A DNA stretch of 6,692 nucleotides from assembly GCA_017458805.1 (NCBI GenBank), contig JAFTAC010000079.1:1-6692 (forward strand), in the 5' to 3' direction. Both the position numbers and the translations under genes were made by a program. Under the pieces are notes generated by a model. The model was not told the origin of the DNA. It saw only the letters and a program-made list of their open reading frames with translations, and made no database searches. The stretch's first letter is position 1; every line of letters begins with the position of its first letter. Positions 1 through 5,689 of this stretch are shown piece by piece. This DNA comes from Victivallales bacterium (GTDB lineage: Bacteria; Verrucomicrobiota; Lentisphaeria; Oligosphaerales; Oligosphaeraceae).

Positions 1-765
1 AAGGCGCGATGGGAAGAGGTGCTGCGAGTACGAGTAACGGTCGATAAGGTGGTATTTGCCGTAATCGGCGAAGGTCCCTTCGCGAATGACGAGCTTGCCT
101 CCCGTGAAACCACCGTAGTTCTTCATCGTGGAGCCAGCGGTGAGGACGAACTTGCCTTCCTCTGTCTGGGTGATGTTCCACACGCCCTTGACGGCACCCG
201 CGCTGTATCCGCTGCAATAGTCGGTCGCGCCGAACGGGTTGAAGTCAAAGACGAGGCCATCGGCGGTGAACCAGCGGTAGTTGCCGCCCTTGTAGGCGGT
301 GTCGCAGACACCGTTTACGCGGGTATATTTGCGACCATTTCCCTCCAGTGCATCGAAGGGCTTGCCGTTGAGGATGCCCTGGGGCATGGTGAGGTGAATC
401 AGGCGCGTCATGTAGGGATTCAGCGCCTCCATTTCGCCTGTCATGGAGATTTCGACGGCGCCGTCCATGCGCTGTGCGACTTCGATGCGGTAGCGTGTCT
501 GCCTCTCTTCGTTCCACTCGTTCCAGACCTTGGTGCCGTCAGGAAGAACCTGCTGGCTTCGCTTGGCAGTCTCCGCAAGGCGGAGCTTGCTCATCTCCAT
601 GGGCGGGAGGGCCAGGTCGATGGCGATGGATTCGATGAGGGGCTTTCCATCGCGCAGGACGCGGATGGCGGAGCCTTTGCCTTCGACGGTGAGGGCGGCC
701 ATCAGGGGAGTTGCGGTGAGAAGTGCCATGAATATAGCAGTGAAGTAAATGATGCGTTTCGTCAT
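1..765 (-). CDS. Secreted protein of unknown function (C-terminus beyond window edge)
   Basis: An open frame of 255 codons runs without a stop from ATG at 765-763 to the left edge, so the C-terminus is missing. The product starts MTKRIIYFTAIFMALL and has a typical Sec signal peptide: basic MTKR, a hydrophobic core at about residues 5-22, and likely cleavage after the Ala of PLMA (residue 23). The mature part alternates short hydrophobic and polar stretches and is rich in Gly, Thr and aromatic residues (for example NYGGFTGGKLVIREG, FDFNPFG). This suggests a beta-rich extracytoplasmic protein, but I recognise no named domain. It lies 15 bases after the stop of the DUF362 gene on the same strand, which suggests cotranscription. 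The ribosome site is weak: GGACGG about 9 bases before the start. A polysaccharide-related role would suit the lineage but is speculation. Confidence 0.8.
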   Translation of the reverse strand, partial: MTKRIIYFTAIFMALLTATPLMAALTVEGKGSAIRVLRDGKPLIESIAIDLALPPMEMSKLRLAETAKRSQQVLPDGTKVWNEWNEERQTRYRIEVAQRMDGAVEISMTGEMEALNPYMTRLIHLTMPQGILNGKPFDALEGNGRKYTRVNGVCDTAYKGGNYRWFTADGLVFDFNPFGATDYCSGYSAGAVKGVWNITQTEEGKFVLTAGSTMKNYGGFTGGKLVIREGTFADYGKYHLIDRYSYSQHLFPSRL

Positions 766-780
766 GTCAATCAACCGTCC

Positions 781-1893
781 TTATTTCATCTCAATGAGTT
801 CGTATTCGCGGGTGCCCATGCCCAACTTCTCCGCATGTTCTAGTTGGATGTTCCAGTTGGTGGTGGGGGTGATGTCCGTGAAATGGTCGTGGTGGGTGTG
901 CTCGCGTTCTGCGAGGATGCTGTTCTGGAGGACGGGCTGGCGGTTGACGGCGTCGGCGCATGCCTGGTCGAGGGCAACGGCGTCAAAGGAGGCGAACATG
1001 CCGACGTCGGGGATGACGGGGGCGTCGTTCTCGGGATGGCAGTCGCAGAAGGGGGAGACGTCCATCACGATGCTGATGTGGAACTGCGGGCGACCGTTGA
1101 CGATGGCTGCTGCGTACTCGGCCATCTTCTTGTCCAGCATGCCTGGCTCCTTGTTGCCGAAGGAGCCGATGGCGTCCTTGGGGCAGATGGAGATGCACTG
1201 GCCGCAGCCGACGCACTTGTCCTGGTTGATGACGGCCTTGCCCGTGCTGTAGTCGTGTGCCCCGTGTGCGCAGACCTTGCGGCAGATCTTGCAGTTGACG
1301 CACTTGTCGGGATTGACCTTTGGCTTGCTGTCGCTGTGCTGCTCCATCTTGCCTGCGCGGGAGCCGCCGCCCATGCCGAGGTTCTTGATGGCTCCGCCAA
1401 AGCCCGTCATCTCATGGCCCTTGAAGTGGGTGAGGGAGATGATGACGTCGGCGTCCATCAGGGCTCGCCCGACCTTGGCCTGCTTGAGGATGACGCCGTT
1501 GGGGACTGGCACCAGCACTTCGTCGCTGCCCTTGAGGCCGTCGGCGATGATGATGTGACAACCCGTGGTGTAGGGGGTGAAGCCGTTGATGTAGGCGGTC
1601 TCGATGTGGTCGAGGGCGTTCTTGCGGGAGCCGACGTAGAGGGTGTTGCAGTCTGTCAGGAAGGGCTTGCCGCCCAGGCGTTTGATTTCATCAACGACGC
1701 CGCGCGCGAAATTGGGGCGCAGGTAAGCCAGGTTGCCAAGTTCCCCGAAGTGGATTTTGATGGCGGCGAACTTGTCCTGGAAGTCGATTTTCTCGAAGCC
1801 TGCGAGGCGCATCAGGGCGGTTAGCTTTCCTACGAGGCCAGAGGCAAACGCCTTTGTGCGCATGCTCGTGAAATAGACCTTGGATTTTGTCAT
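781..1893 (-). CDS. DUF362 domain protein with two 4Fe-4S ferredoxin clusters
   Basis: This 370-residue protein combines a DUF362 fold with an inserted bacterial ferredoxin module. DUF362 blocks are visible at about residues 44-60 (AIKIHFGELGN, YLRP), 75-90 (GKPFLTDCNTLYVGSR), 148-180 (ADVIISLTHFKGHEMTGFGG, then IKNLGMGGGSR) and 300-320 (FASFDAVALDQACADA). Two 4Fe-4S motifs follow: C198-x2-C201-x2-C204-x3-C208, where Ala rather than the usual Pro follows the last Cys, and C227-x2-C230-x2-C233-x3-C237-Pro. A His/Asp-rich stretch near 330-340 (REHTHHDHFTD) could bind metal. There is no signal peptide, so it is probably a cytoplasmic redox or electron-transfer protein. The partner and reaction of this family are not settled. 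The start is supported by GGAG nine bases upstream. It is the first gene of an apparent two-gene operon with the secreted protein at 1-765. Confidence 0.93.
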   Translation of the reverse strand: MTKSKVYFTSMRTKAFASGLVGKLTALMRLAGFEKIDFQDKFAAIKIHFGELGNLAYLRPNFARGVVDEIKRLGGKPFLTDCNTLYVGSRKNALDHIETAYINGFTPYTTGCHIIIADGLKGSDEVLVPVPNGVILKQAKVGRALMDADVIISLTHFKGHEMTGFGGAIKNLGMGGGSRAGKMEQHSDSKPKVNPDKCVNCKICRKVCAHGAHDYSTGKAVINQDKCVGCGQCISICPKDAIGSFGNKEPGMLDKKMAEYAAAIVNGRPQFHISIVMDVSPFCDCHPENDAPVIPDVGMFASFDAVALDQACADAVNRQPVLQNSILAEREHTHHDHFTDITPTTNWNIQLEHAEKLGMGTREYELIEMK

Positions 1894-1902
1894 GGGTGTA
1901 TT

Positions 1903-1906
1903 CTCC
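1903..1906 (-). promoter_or_regulatory. Ribosome binding site of the DUF362 gene
   Basis: On the minus strand GGAG lies nine bases before the ATG at 1893-1891. This fixes the start of the 370-residue frame. Confidence 0.6.
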
Positions 1907-2142
1907 GTAAAGAGTTATGAGAAAAGTTGTTCTGCTGGTACTTAAATGAACCAGGTCATTGTGACTATTCAGAAGGACAGGACGCAGGAATATGGCCATG
2001 GAGGTATGAGCGCCTCGAAAAACATGGGAAAAACTGCATCCCAGAGGCCTTTGAACCATGCCGCGTCACGAAGCGGCAAGGCACAGAAAACCAGGTGGGA
2101 GATGCCAATATGCCCCCTGCTGAATAGTTACATGCCATTTAC

Positions 2143-2170
2143 AATATAATATGGTGTGAGGGTAATTCAA
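2143..2170 (-). promoter_or_regulatory. Candidate sigma70-type promoter for the DUF362 operon
   Basis: Read on the minus strand, TTGAAT (2170-2165) is followed after 16 bases by TATATT (2148-2143), matching the -35 and -10 consensus at 4/6 and 5/6 positions. Transcription would begin near 2136, leaving a leader of about 240 nt before the ATG at 1893. No closer promoter of similar quality was seen. The match is moderate and assumes a standard housekeeping sigma factor. Confidence 0.4.
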
Positions 2171-2278
2171 ATGCCCGACGCAATACAAGTTTATTTTTTG
2201 CAGAATATCGTCAAACTGTTCCTGGAGGATCTGGCTCAAGGAGACTTGACAGAGTGCTGTAAATTGTGTCCCGAATAG
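2171..2278 (+). CDS. Possible small protein of 35 residues, Cys-rich C-terminus
   Basis: ATG at 2171 opens 35 codons that end in TAG at 2276-2278. The ribosome site is good: GAGGG at 2158-2162, eight bases before the ATG. The peptide starts MPDAIQVYFLQNIVKLF and ends LTECCKLCPE, giving an amphipathic-looking helical centre followed by a CCxxC group. I recognise no family. Against it, no promoter suitable for this frame is evident, it is very short, and its upstream region overlaps the minus-strand promoter candidate. It could be a genuine small protein, a leader peptide for the pseudopilin genes downstream, or chance. Confidence 0.33.
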   Translation: MPDAIQVYFLQNIVKLFLEDLAQGDLTECCKLCPE

Positions 2279-2299
2279 GGAATTTTTTACATTATCGTG

Positions 2300-2327
2300 T
2301 TGTTTTTTGCAAAAAAGCTGGTATAAT
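2300..2327 (+). promoter_or_regulatory. Promoter of the pseudopilin genes (extended -10)
   Basis: A perfect TATAAT at 2322-2327 is preceded by TG at 2319-2320 with one base between, which is the extended -10 form. A weak -35, TTGTTT at 2300-2305, stands 16 bases upstream. A strong extended -10 commonly compensates for a poor -35. The start of transcription would be near 2334, giving a leader of about 65 nt before the first pseudopilin gene. Confidence 0.6.
2303..2316. repeat. Perfect 14-bp palindrome inside the promoter spacer
   Basis: TTTTTTGCAAAAAA is fully self-complementary. It overlaps the end of the -35 hexamer and fills most of the spacer before the extended -10. This position suits a regulator site or intrinsic DNA curvature. 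A partial copy, TTTTTTGCA, lies at 2194-2202. Confidence 0.5.
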
Positions 2328-2342
2328 TATATGTCAAGCACA

Positions 2343-2372
2343 GAGTGATAATTTATGTTTTTGAGTGATAAT
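2343..2372 (+). repeat. 10-bp direct repeat downstream of the pseudopilin promoter
   Basis: GAGTGATAAT occurs at 2343-2352 and again at 2363-2372, exactly 20 bases apart, about two helical turns. Both copies lie between the predicted transcription start and the ribosome binding site. The phasing fits a dimeric DNA-binding protein on one face of the helix, or a repeated element in the RNA leader. Its function is unknown. Confidence 0.5.
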
Positions 2373-2382
2373 CCAAACGAAA

Positions 2383-2388
2383 AAGGAG
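2383..2388 (+). promoter_or_regulatory. Ribosome binding site of the first pseudopilin gene
   Basis: AAGGAG lies ten bases before the ATG at 2399-2401 and supports that start. Confidence 0.7.
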
Positions 2389-2398
2389 TTATACACCA

Positions 2399-3085
2399 AT
2401 GAAAAAGCAGTTCACATTAATCGAACTACTGGTTGTCATTGCCATTATTGCCATTTTGGCGGCAATGCTGTTGCCTGCGCTGGCAAAGGCCCGCGAGAAG
2501 GCGCGTGCCATCTCCTGCACCAGCAACCTGAAGCAGCTGGGGCTTGGCTTCCTGATGTACTCGAACGACAACAACGACATGCTGCCGGGCCTTTACATCG
2601 ATAGCGTTTACAAGTCCCCGACGCAGCTGATCTCCAGCGACGCAAACTGGCGCAAGGCCTCTGACGGCAACTGGTACAAGTGCTGGGCCTATCACATCTA
2701 CGATTATGTCGGGGACACGAAGATGTACATCTGCGCGTCGAACACCAAGACATCCGGCGGAGTGAACTACGGTGCGCCTCGTGGCTGCGCGGCCAAGGGC
2801 TATATCCTGAATGGCCCGCGTTCGCTGGGAACCATCAAGCGCGTCTCCGATTTCATGTGTCTGGGCGACAAGATGTGCAATGGCGGCGGTGTGGCGTATG
2901 TCCTGAGCGAGCAGTACTATGAGATGACGGGTCCCCACAACGACATGGCGAACCATGCTCAGGCGGACGGGCATGTCGGCAGCGCCAAGGTCTTCGAAGG
3001 ACCCATTGGTCGTGGCTACCCAGACCCTGCCGCCAACTATACGAAATACATCAACTTCGATGTCTGGGGCAAATGGAATGACTGA
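2399..3085 (+). CDS. Pseudopilin-like protein, prepilin N-terminus and H-X9-DG domain (copy 1)
   Basis: This 228-residue protein begins MKKQ then FTLIELLVV, the type IV prepilin-type cleavage/methylation motif with the invariant Glu at +5 (E9). A hydrophobic helix (residues 5-28) leads into PALAKAREKARAISC. Near the C-terminus H180 is followed after nine residues by D190-G191, the H-X9-DG motif of the prepilin-processing-associated family (DUF1559-like). Such proteins are expected to be matured by a prepilin peptidase and anchored or assembled at the cytoplasmic membrane. The residue before the cleavage site is Gln instead of the usual Gly. Cys40, Cys112 and Cys154 match cysteines in copy 2, suggesting conserved structural or disulfide roles. 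It sits directly downstream of a strong promoter and 52 bases ahead of its paralog, with no terminator between, so the two are probably cotranscribed. Confidence 0.95.
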   Translation: MKKQFTLIELLVVIAIIAILAAMLLPALAKAREKARAISCTSNLKQLGLGFLMYSNDNNDMLPGLYIDSVYKSPTQLISSDANWRKASDGNWYKCWAYHIYDYVGDTKMYICASNTKTSGGVNYGAPRGCAAKGYILNGPRSLGTIKRVSDFMCLGDKMCNGGGVAYVLSEQYYEMTGPHNDMANHAQADGHVGSAKVFEGPIGRGYPDPAANYTKYINFDVWGKWND

Positions 3086-3094
3086 GGTTTTGTT

Positions 3095-3120
3095 GCATAC
3101 GAAATAAGCATACGAAATAA
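3095..3120 (+). repeat. Perfect 13-bp tandem duplication between the two pseudopilin genes
   Basis: GCATACGAAATAA occurs twice head to tail, at 3095-3107 and 3108-3120. The inner ten bases ATACGAAATA appear once more inside the end of the upstream gene, at 3039-3048. The array fills half of the 52-base gap and ends just before the weak ribosome site of the second gene. It may be a slippage product or a spacing/regulatory element. Confidence 0.7.
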
Positions 3121-3137
3121 TTTGGGAAAAAGAAACG

Positions 3138-3833
3138 ATGAAGAAGCATTTTACCTTGATTGAACTGTTGGTTGTGATTGCCATTATCGCGATTCTGGCG
3201 GCGATGCTGCTGCCAGCCTTGAGCAAGGCGCGCGAGAAGGCGCGCACCATCTCCTGTGCCAGCAATCTGAAGCAGATTGGCCTTGGCTTTGCGATGTATT
3301 CGCAGGACTACAACGACATGCTGCCTGGTCTGATCCAGTCGGACTACAGCAAGACGAAGAAGGAATCGCCGCTGATTTCCGGCAACACCACGTGGTGCCA
3401 TGCCTCCGACGGCATGTACTACTACGACTGGCTGCATCAGGTCTATGAGGAAATCGGCGACATCAAGCTTTTCGTCTGCGCCTCCAACCAGAAAATCAAG
3501 CAGGGGACGACCTACGGCGCCTCGATGGGCAAGTCGAGTACCGATTATATGCTCTGGTTCCCGCGCGCCCTGGGCACCATCAAGCGCACCTCCGAGTTCA
3601 TGTGCGTGAGCGAGAGGAGGGGCAACGGCGGCGGGGTCCACTACATCCTGCAGGGCCAGTACTATGAGATGATTGGCCCCCATGGCGACACGGCCAACTA
3701 CGTCCAGGCCGACGGTCATGTCGGCAACGGGAAGGTCTTCTCTGGCAACATCGGCCACGGCTGGGCAAATGCCTATAGCGCAGACTACAACATGTACCTG
3801 AACTACGACGTCTGGGGCAAGTGGAACGACTGA
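3138..3833 (+). CDS. Pseudopilin-like protein, prepilin N-terminus and H-X9-DG domain (copy 2)
   Basis: This 231-residue paralog of the preceding gene starts MKKH then FTLIELLVV, with Glu at +5 of the mature form, and continues through PALSKAREKARTISC. H182 with D192-G193 forms the H-X9-DG motif. Cys40, Cys114 and Cys156 align with cysteines in copy 1, and both proteins end in DVWGKWND. The middle (about residues 65-140) is the most diverged part and probably carries whatever distinguishes the two proteins. The position before the cleavage site is His, not Gly. The ribosome site is weak: GGGA at 3124-3127, ten bases before the ATG. Translation may therefore be lower than for copy 1 or depend on it. 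An intrinsic terminator follows 27 bases after the stop, closing the unit. Confidence 0.95.
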   Translation: MKKHFTLIELLVVIAIIAILAAMLLPALSKAREKARTISCASNLKQIGLGFAMYSQDYNDMLPGLIQSDYSKTKKESPLISGNTTWCHASDGMYYYDWLHQVYEEIGDIKLFVCASNQKIKQGTTYGASMGKSSTDYMLWFPRALGTIKRTSEFMCVSERRGNGGGVHYILQGQYYEMIGPHGDTANYVQADGHVGNGKVFSGNIGHGWANAYSADYNMYLNYDVWGKWND

Positions 3834-3860
3834 TTTCCCGTGCTTTAAGAGGTTATTGGC

Positions 3861-3894
3861 AATCCCCGGTTTCATTGCGAAATCGGGGATTTTT
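3861..3894 (+). terminator. Intrinsic terminator after the pseudopilin genes
   Basis: AATCCCCGGTTTC (3861-3873) pairs with GAAATCGGGGATT (3879-3891) over 13 positions with a single G-U wobble, around a five-base loop. The run of five T at 3890-3894 completes the stem and the U-tract. This is the clearest Rho-independent terminator in the window. Confidence 0.9.
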
Positions 3895-3899
3895 GCTGT

Positions 3900-3927
3900 T
3901 TGTGCTGCTTAACAGTGTGGATATAAA
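3900..3927 (+). promoter_or_regulatory. Weak promoter candidate for the glycosidase-like gene
   Basis: TATAAA at 3922-3927 could serve as a -10, with TTGTGC at 3900-3905 as a poor -35 after a 16-base spacer. Some promoter is expected here because a strong terminator stands directly upstream, but this match is only moderate. Confidence 0.3.
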
Positions 3928-3960
3928 TCAATAACGCACCACCAACTATGAGGGCATGAA

Positions 3961-5604
3961 ATGGACCAGTGCATTAAGAGAGAAACTGCTGGATTAAAGC
4001 TTGACGCGAGAATGGCCAGCCGTTATACTCTCCTTCAATTGCGTCTTCGCTCGCCTGACACTGCAAGCGATGAAGAATGGCGACAGACCTTCCAGATGAT
4101 TGCTGAAAATCCTGGTTGTTGCGATGAAGTCTGGTTCTCCACTGGCATCGGTGTGCCGCCTCTTGAATGGCATGCGGAAAACGCGCGTCGAATAGCATTT
4201 GGAGCAGAGCAATTGCACAGCCTCGGCATTCAGGCTGGCATTCAAATCCAGGCCACCATTGGTCATGCGGACAGCATTTCTGATTCCGAACGCACAGACG
4301 GCAAACAATGGCGAGGATGGACTGGTCGTGATGGAACAGAATGTCGTTTTTGTAATTGTCCGCGTCAGCCGGCTTTTCTGGACTATATCCGTAAAATGGC
4401 GGAATATTATGCAGCGTGCAAGCCTTCCAGCGTTTGGATTGACGATGATCTGCGGATTTGGGGACATGAGCCAGCTGCGCCATCGAGTAAGGCGAGTGAC
4501 GGCTGGATTGGATGCTGGTGTGATAAATGCATCGCCGATTTCAACGCCGAAACAGGCGGACATTGGACAAGGGAGACGCTGGACAAGGCAATGCTACCCA
4601 ATAGCGAGCTTTTCCGCCAATGGAAGAGTTTCTCTGGCCGTTCTGTCGTTGCAGTCGCCAAGACGATTGCAGAGGTTTTTCTGCGGATTTCTCCAGAGAC
4701 GATGCTGGCTCTTCAACATGGCAGCAAGGTGAATGAAGCCTTTACCATGATACTTGAAGCCCTGCATGAGGTCAGCGGGAAGCCTGTGGGGTCACGGCCA
4801 GGCGGCGGGGCGTATTATGACATTAATCCAAATGACCAGGTGATGAAAAGTCTGATGTCATCGCGTTTTCGCAAGGATATGGAAAATCCCGAATGGATTT
4901 CCGTCTGGACACCAGAAGTCGAAAGCTACCCTCGAAACTATGGTTCCCGTTCGGCGCAGAGTATTATCGTAGAGGCTTTTGCCGCCTTGATGACAGGCAT
5001 GAATGCGGTCAGTATGCTGGTCACCCATACAGGGCATGAAACAAGGGAATGCTATTCGCGTACCATCCTCAGGCCACTTGCCAATGCATCGCCAGTCTTG
5101 AAAAGCTATGCTGTCGCCTGCAAGGGGGCGTTGCCAGCGGGGTTTTCCAGTGGTATTCCAGTCGATAAGTTATACGCTTTCTCCCATACGGGCATTCCTG
5201 TGCTCTTCGGTGTCGGCAGCTCATACGGTGACTTGACGGAGGCAGATCTTCAGTTAAACCGTTGCCTGAAGACTTCCAGCGAGGTACAGAATCTGCGTGA
5301 TGAATTGGATAAGCGGGTCGGTGGTATGGCTGCCGTTGTGGAATCGCCATTTGTCGGTCTCTTGGTTCCGCATGTCACGGCGGATGGTCAGTTAAAAACA
5401 GTGGCTCTGTTGAATGTTCGAATTGATGCTCAGGGACCTGTTTCCCTGCGTTTGCGTGGCATCTCTCCTGATGTGCGTCATGCCATCTGGCATGAATTGC
5501 GGCGTCCCTCTTTGAAATTGCCCCTTTGTTATGAGGATGGCTGTTGCCATCTGGTTATTCCCGAAATATCTGCTTGGAATGGAGGTTATCTGGATTTCCA
5601 ATAG
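3961..5604 (+). CDS. Putative glycoside hydrolase-like TIM-barrel protein, cytoplasmic
   Basis: This 547-residue protein has no signal peptide. The first two thirds look like a (beta/alpha)8 barrel, with strand-like segments such as EVWFSTGIG (56-64), IQAGIQIQAT (90-99), SVWIDDDLRIWG (157-168) and ISVWTPEVESYP (313-324). The triple Asp 161-163 after a strand, and E319/E321 after a later strand, are where acid/base and nucleophile residues sit in clan-A glycosidases, so they are candidate catalytic residues. GCWCDKC (184-190) forms a CxCxxC group that might bind metal. The last 150 residues look like the small beta-sandwich often found at the C-terminus of such enzymes (WHELRRP, LPLCYEDG). I cannot name the family or substrate. 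The start is supported by GAGGG six bases upstream; ATG at 4012 (M18) is an alternative nearer the conserved part. By eye the gene is less GC-rich, with a different codon choice, than the pseudopilins before it. Confidence 0.75.
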   Translation: MDQCIKRETAGLKLDARMASRYTLLQLRLRSPDTASDEEWRQTFQMIAENPGCCDEVWFSTGIGVPPLEWHAENARRIAFGAEQLHSLGIQAGIQIQATIGHADSISDSERTDGKQWRGWTGRDGTECRFCNCPRQPAFLDYIRKMAEYYAACKPSSVWIDDDLRIWGHEPAAPSSKASDGWIGCWCDKCIADFNAETGGHWTRETLDKAMLPNSELFRQWKSFSGRSVVAVAKTIAEVFLRISPETMLALQHGSKVNEAFTMILEALHEVSGKPVGSRPGGGAYYDINPNDQVMKSLMSSRFRKDMENPEWISVWTPEVESYPRNYGSRSAQSIIVEAFAALMTGMNAVSMLVTHTGHETRECYSRTILRPLANASPVLKSYAVACKGALPAGFSSGIPVDKLYAFSHTGIPVLFGVGSSYGDLTEADLQLNRCLKTSSEVQNLRDELDKRVGGMAAVVESPFVGLLVPHVTADGQLKTVALLNVRIDAQGPVSLRLRGISPDVRHAIWHELRRPSLKLPLCYEDGCCHLVIPEISAWNGGYLDFQ

Positions 5605-5679
5605 AGGTAGTTTTGTTTTTTATTATCATGTTATGAGTGGAAAAATCAGGGAATATATGCCATATTACTTATAGAGGTA
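5601..5679 (+). repeat. 9-bp direct repeat flanking 61 bases after the glycosidase-like gene
   Basis: ATAGAGGTA occurs at 5601-5609, overlapping the TAG stop, and at 5671-5679. The second copy is directly upstream of the structured RNA region. Target-site duplication, regulator sites or chance are all possible. Confidence 0.35.
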
Positions 5680-5689
5680 ATTGTAAAAC

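Larger units (their letters stand above)
1894..2398. other. 505-base intergenic region between divergent transcription units
   Basis: This stretch separates the minus-strand DUF362 gene from the plus-strand pseudopilin genes. I see a minus-strand promoter candidate (2143-2170), a possible 35-codon plus-strand gene (2171-2278) and the pseudopilin promoter with its repeats (2300-2372). The part from 1907 to 2142 holds no convincing gene in any frame. It has only a modest inverted repeat, TGCCGC at 2059-2064 with GCGGCA at 2073-2078, which would lie in the long leader of the DUF362 transcript. Confidence 0.6.

Noticed and set aside
844..1824. Long plus-strand open frames over the left region (19-843 and 844-1824)
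   Set aside because: They are antisense to the secreted protein and the DUF362 gene. Their composition (Val-, Asp-, Gly- and Ala-rich runs) is what GC-rich codons on the other strand produce, and neither shows a domain.
733..1893. Similar starts of the two minus-strand proteins (MTKRIIYFTA and MTKSKVYFTS)
   Set aside because: The likeness ends after about ten residues. One is a signal peptide and the other is cytoplasmic, so it is probably coincidence.
1927..2149. Two overlapping plus-strand frames of 66-67 codons
   Set aside because: Neither has a clear ribosome site, they overlap each other in different frames, and their peptides look random.
2246..2251. Perfect TTGACA -35 box
   Set aside because: No -10-like hexamer lies 15-19 bases downstream.
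2269..2288. Terminator TCCC/GGGA followed by six T
   Set aside because: A four-base stem is too short to be credible, although the T-run is good.
2426..3875. Minus-strand frames of about 275 residues opposite the two pseudopilin genes
   Set aside because: They resemble each other only because the sense genes are paralogs. They overlap the promoter and terminator of the sense unit and have no recognisable domain.
5574..5621. Terminator after the glycosidase-like gene: TTGGAA/TTCCAA with a later T-rich run
   Set aside because: The stem is only six bases with a 16-base loop, and the T-run begins nine bases after it, so the geometry is poor.
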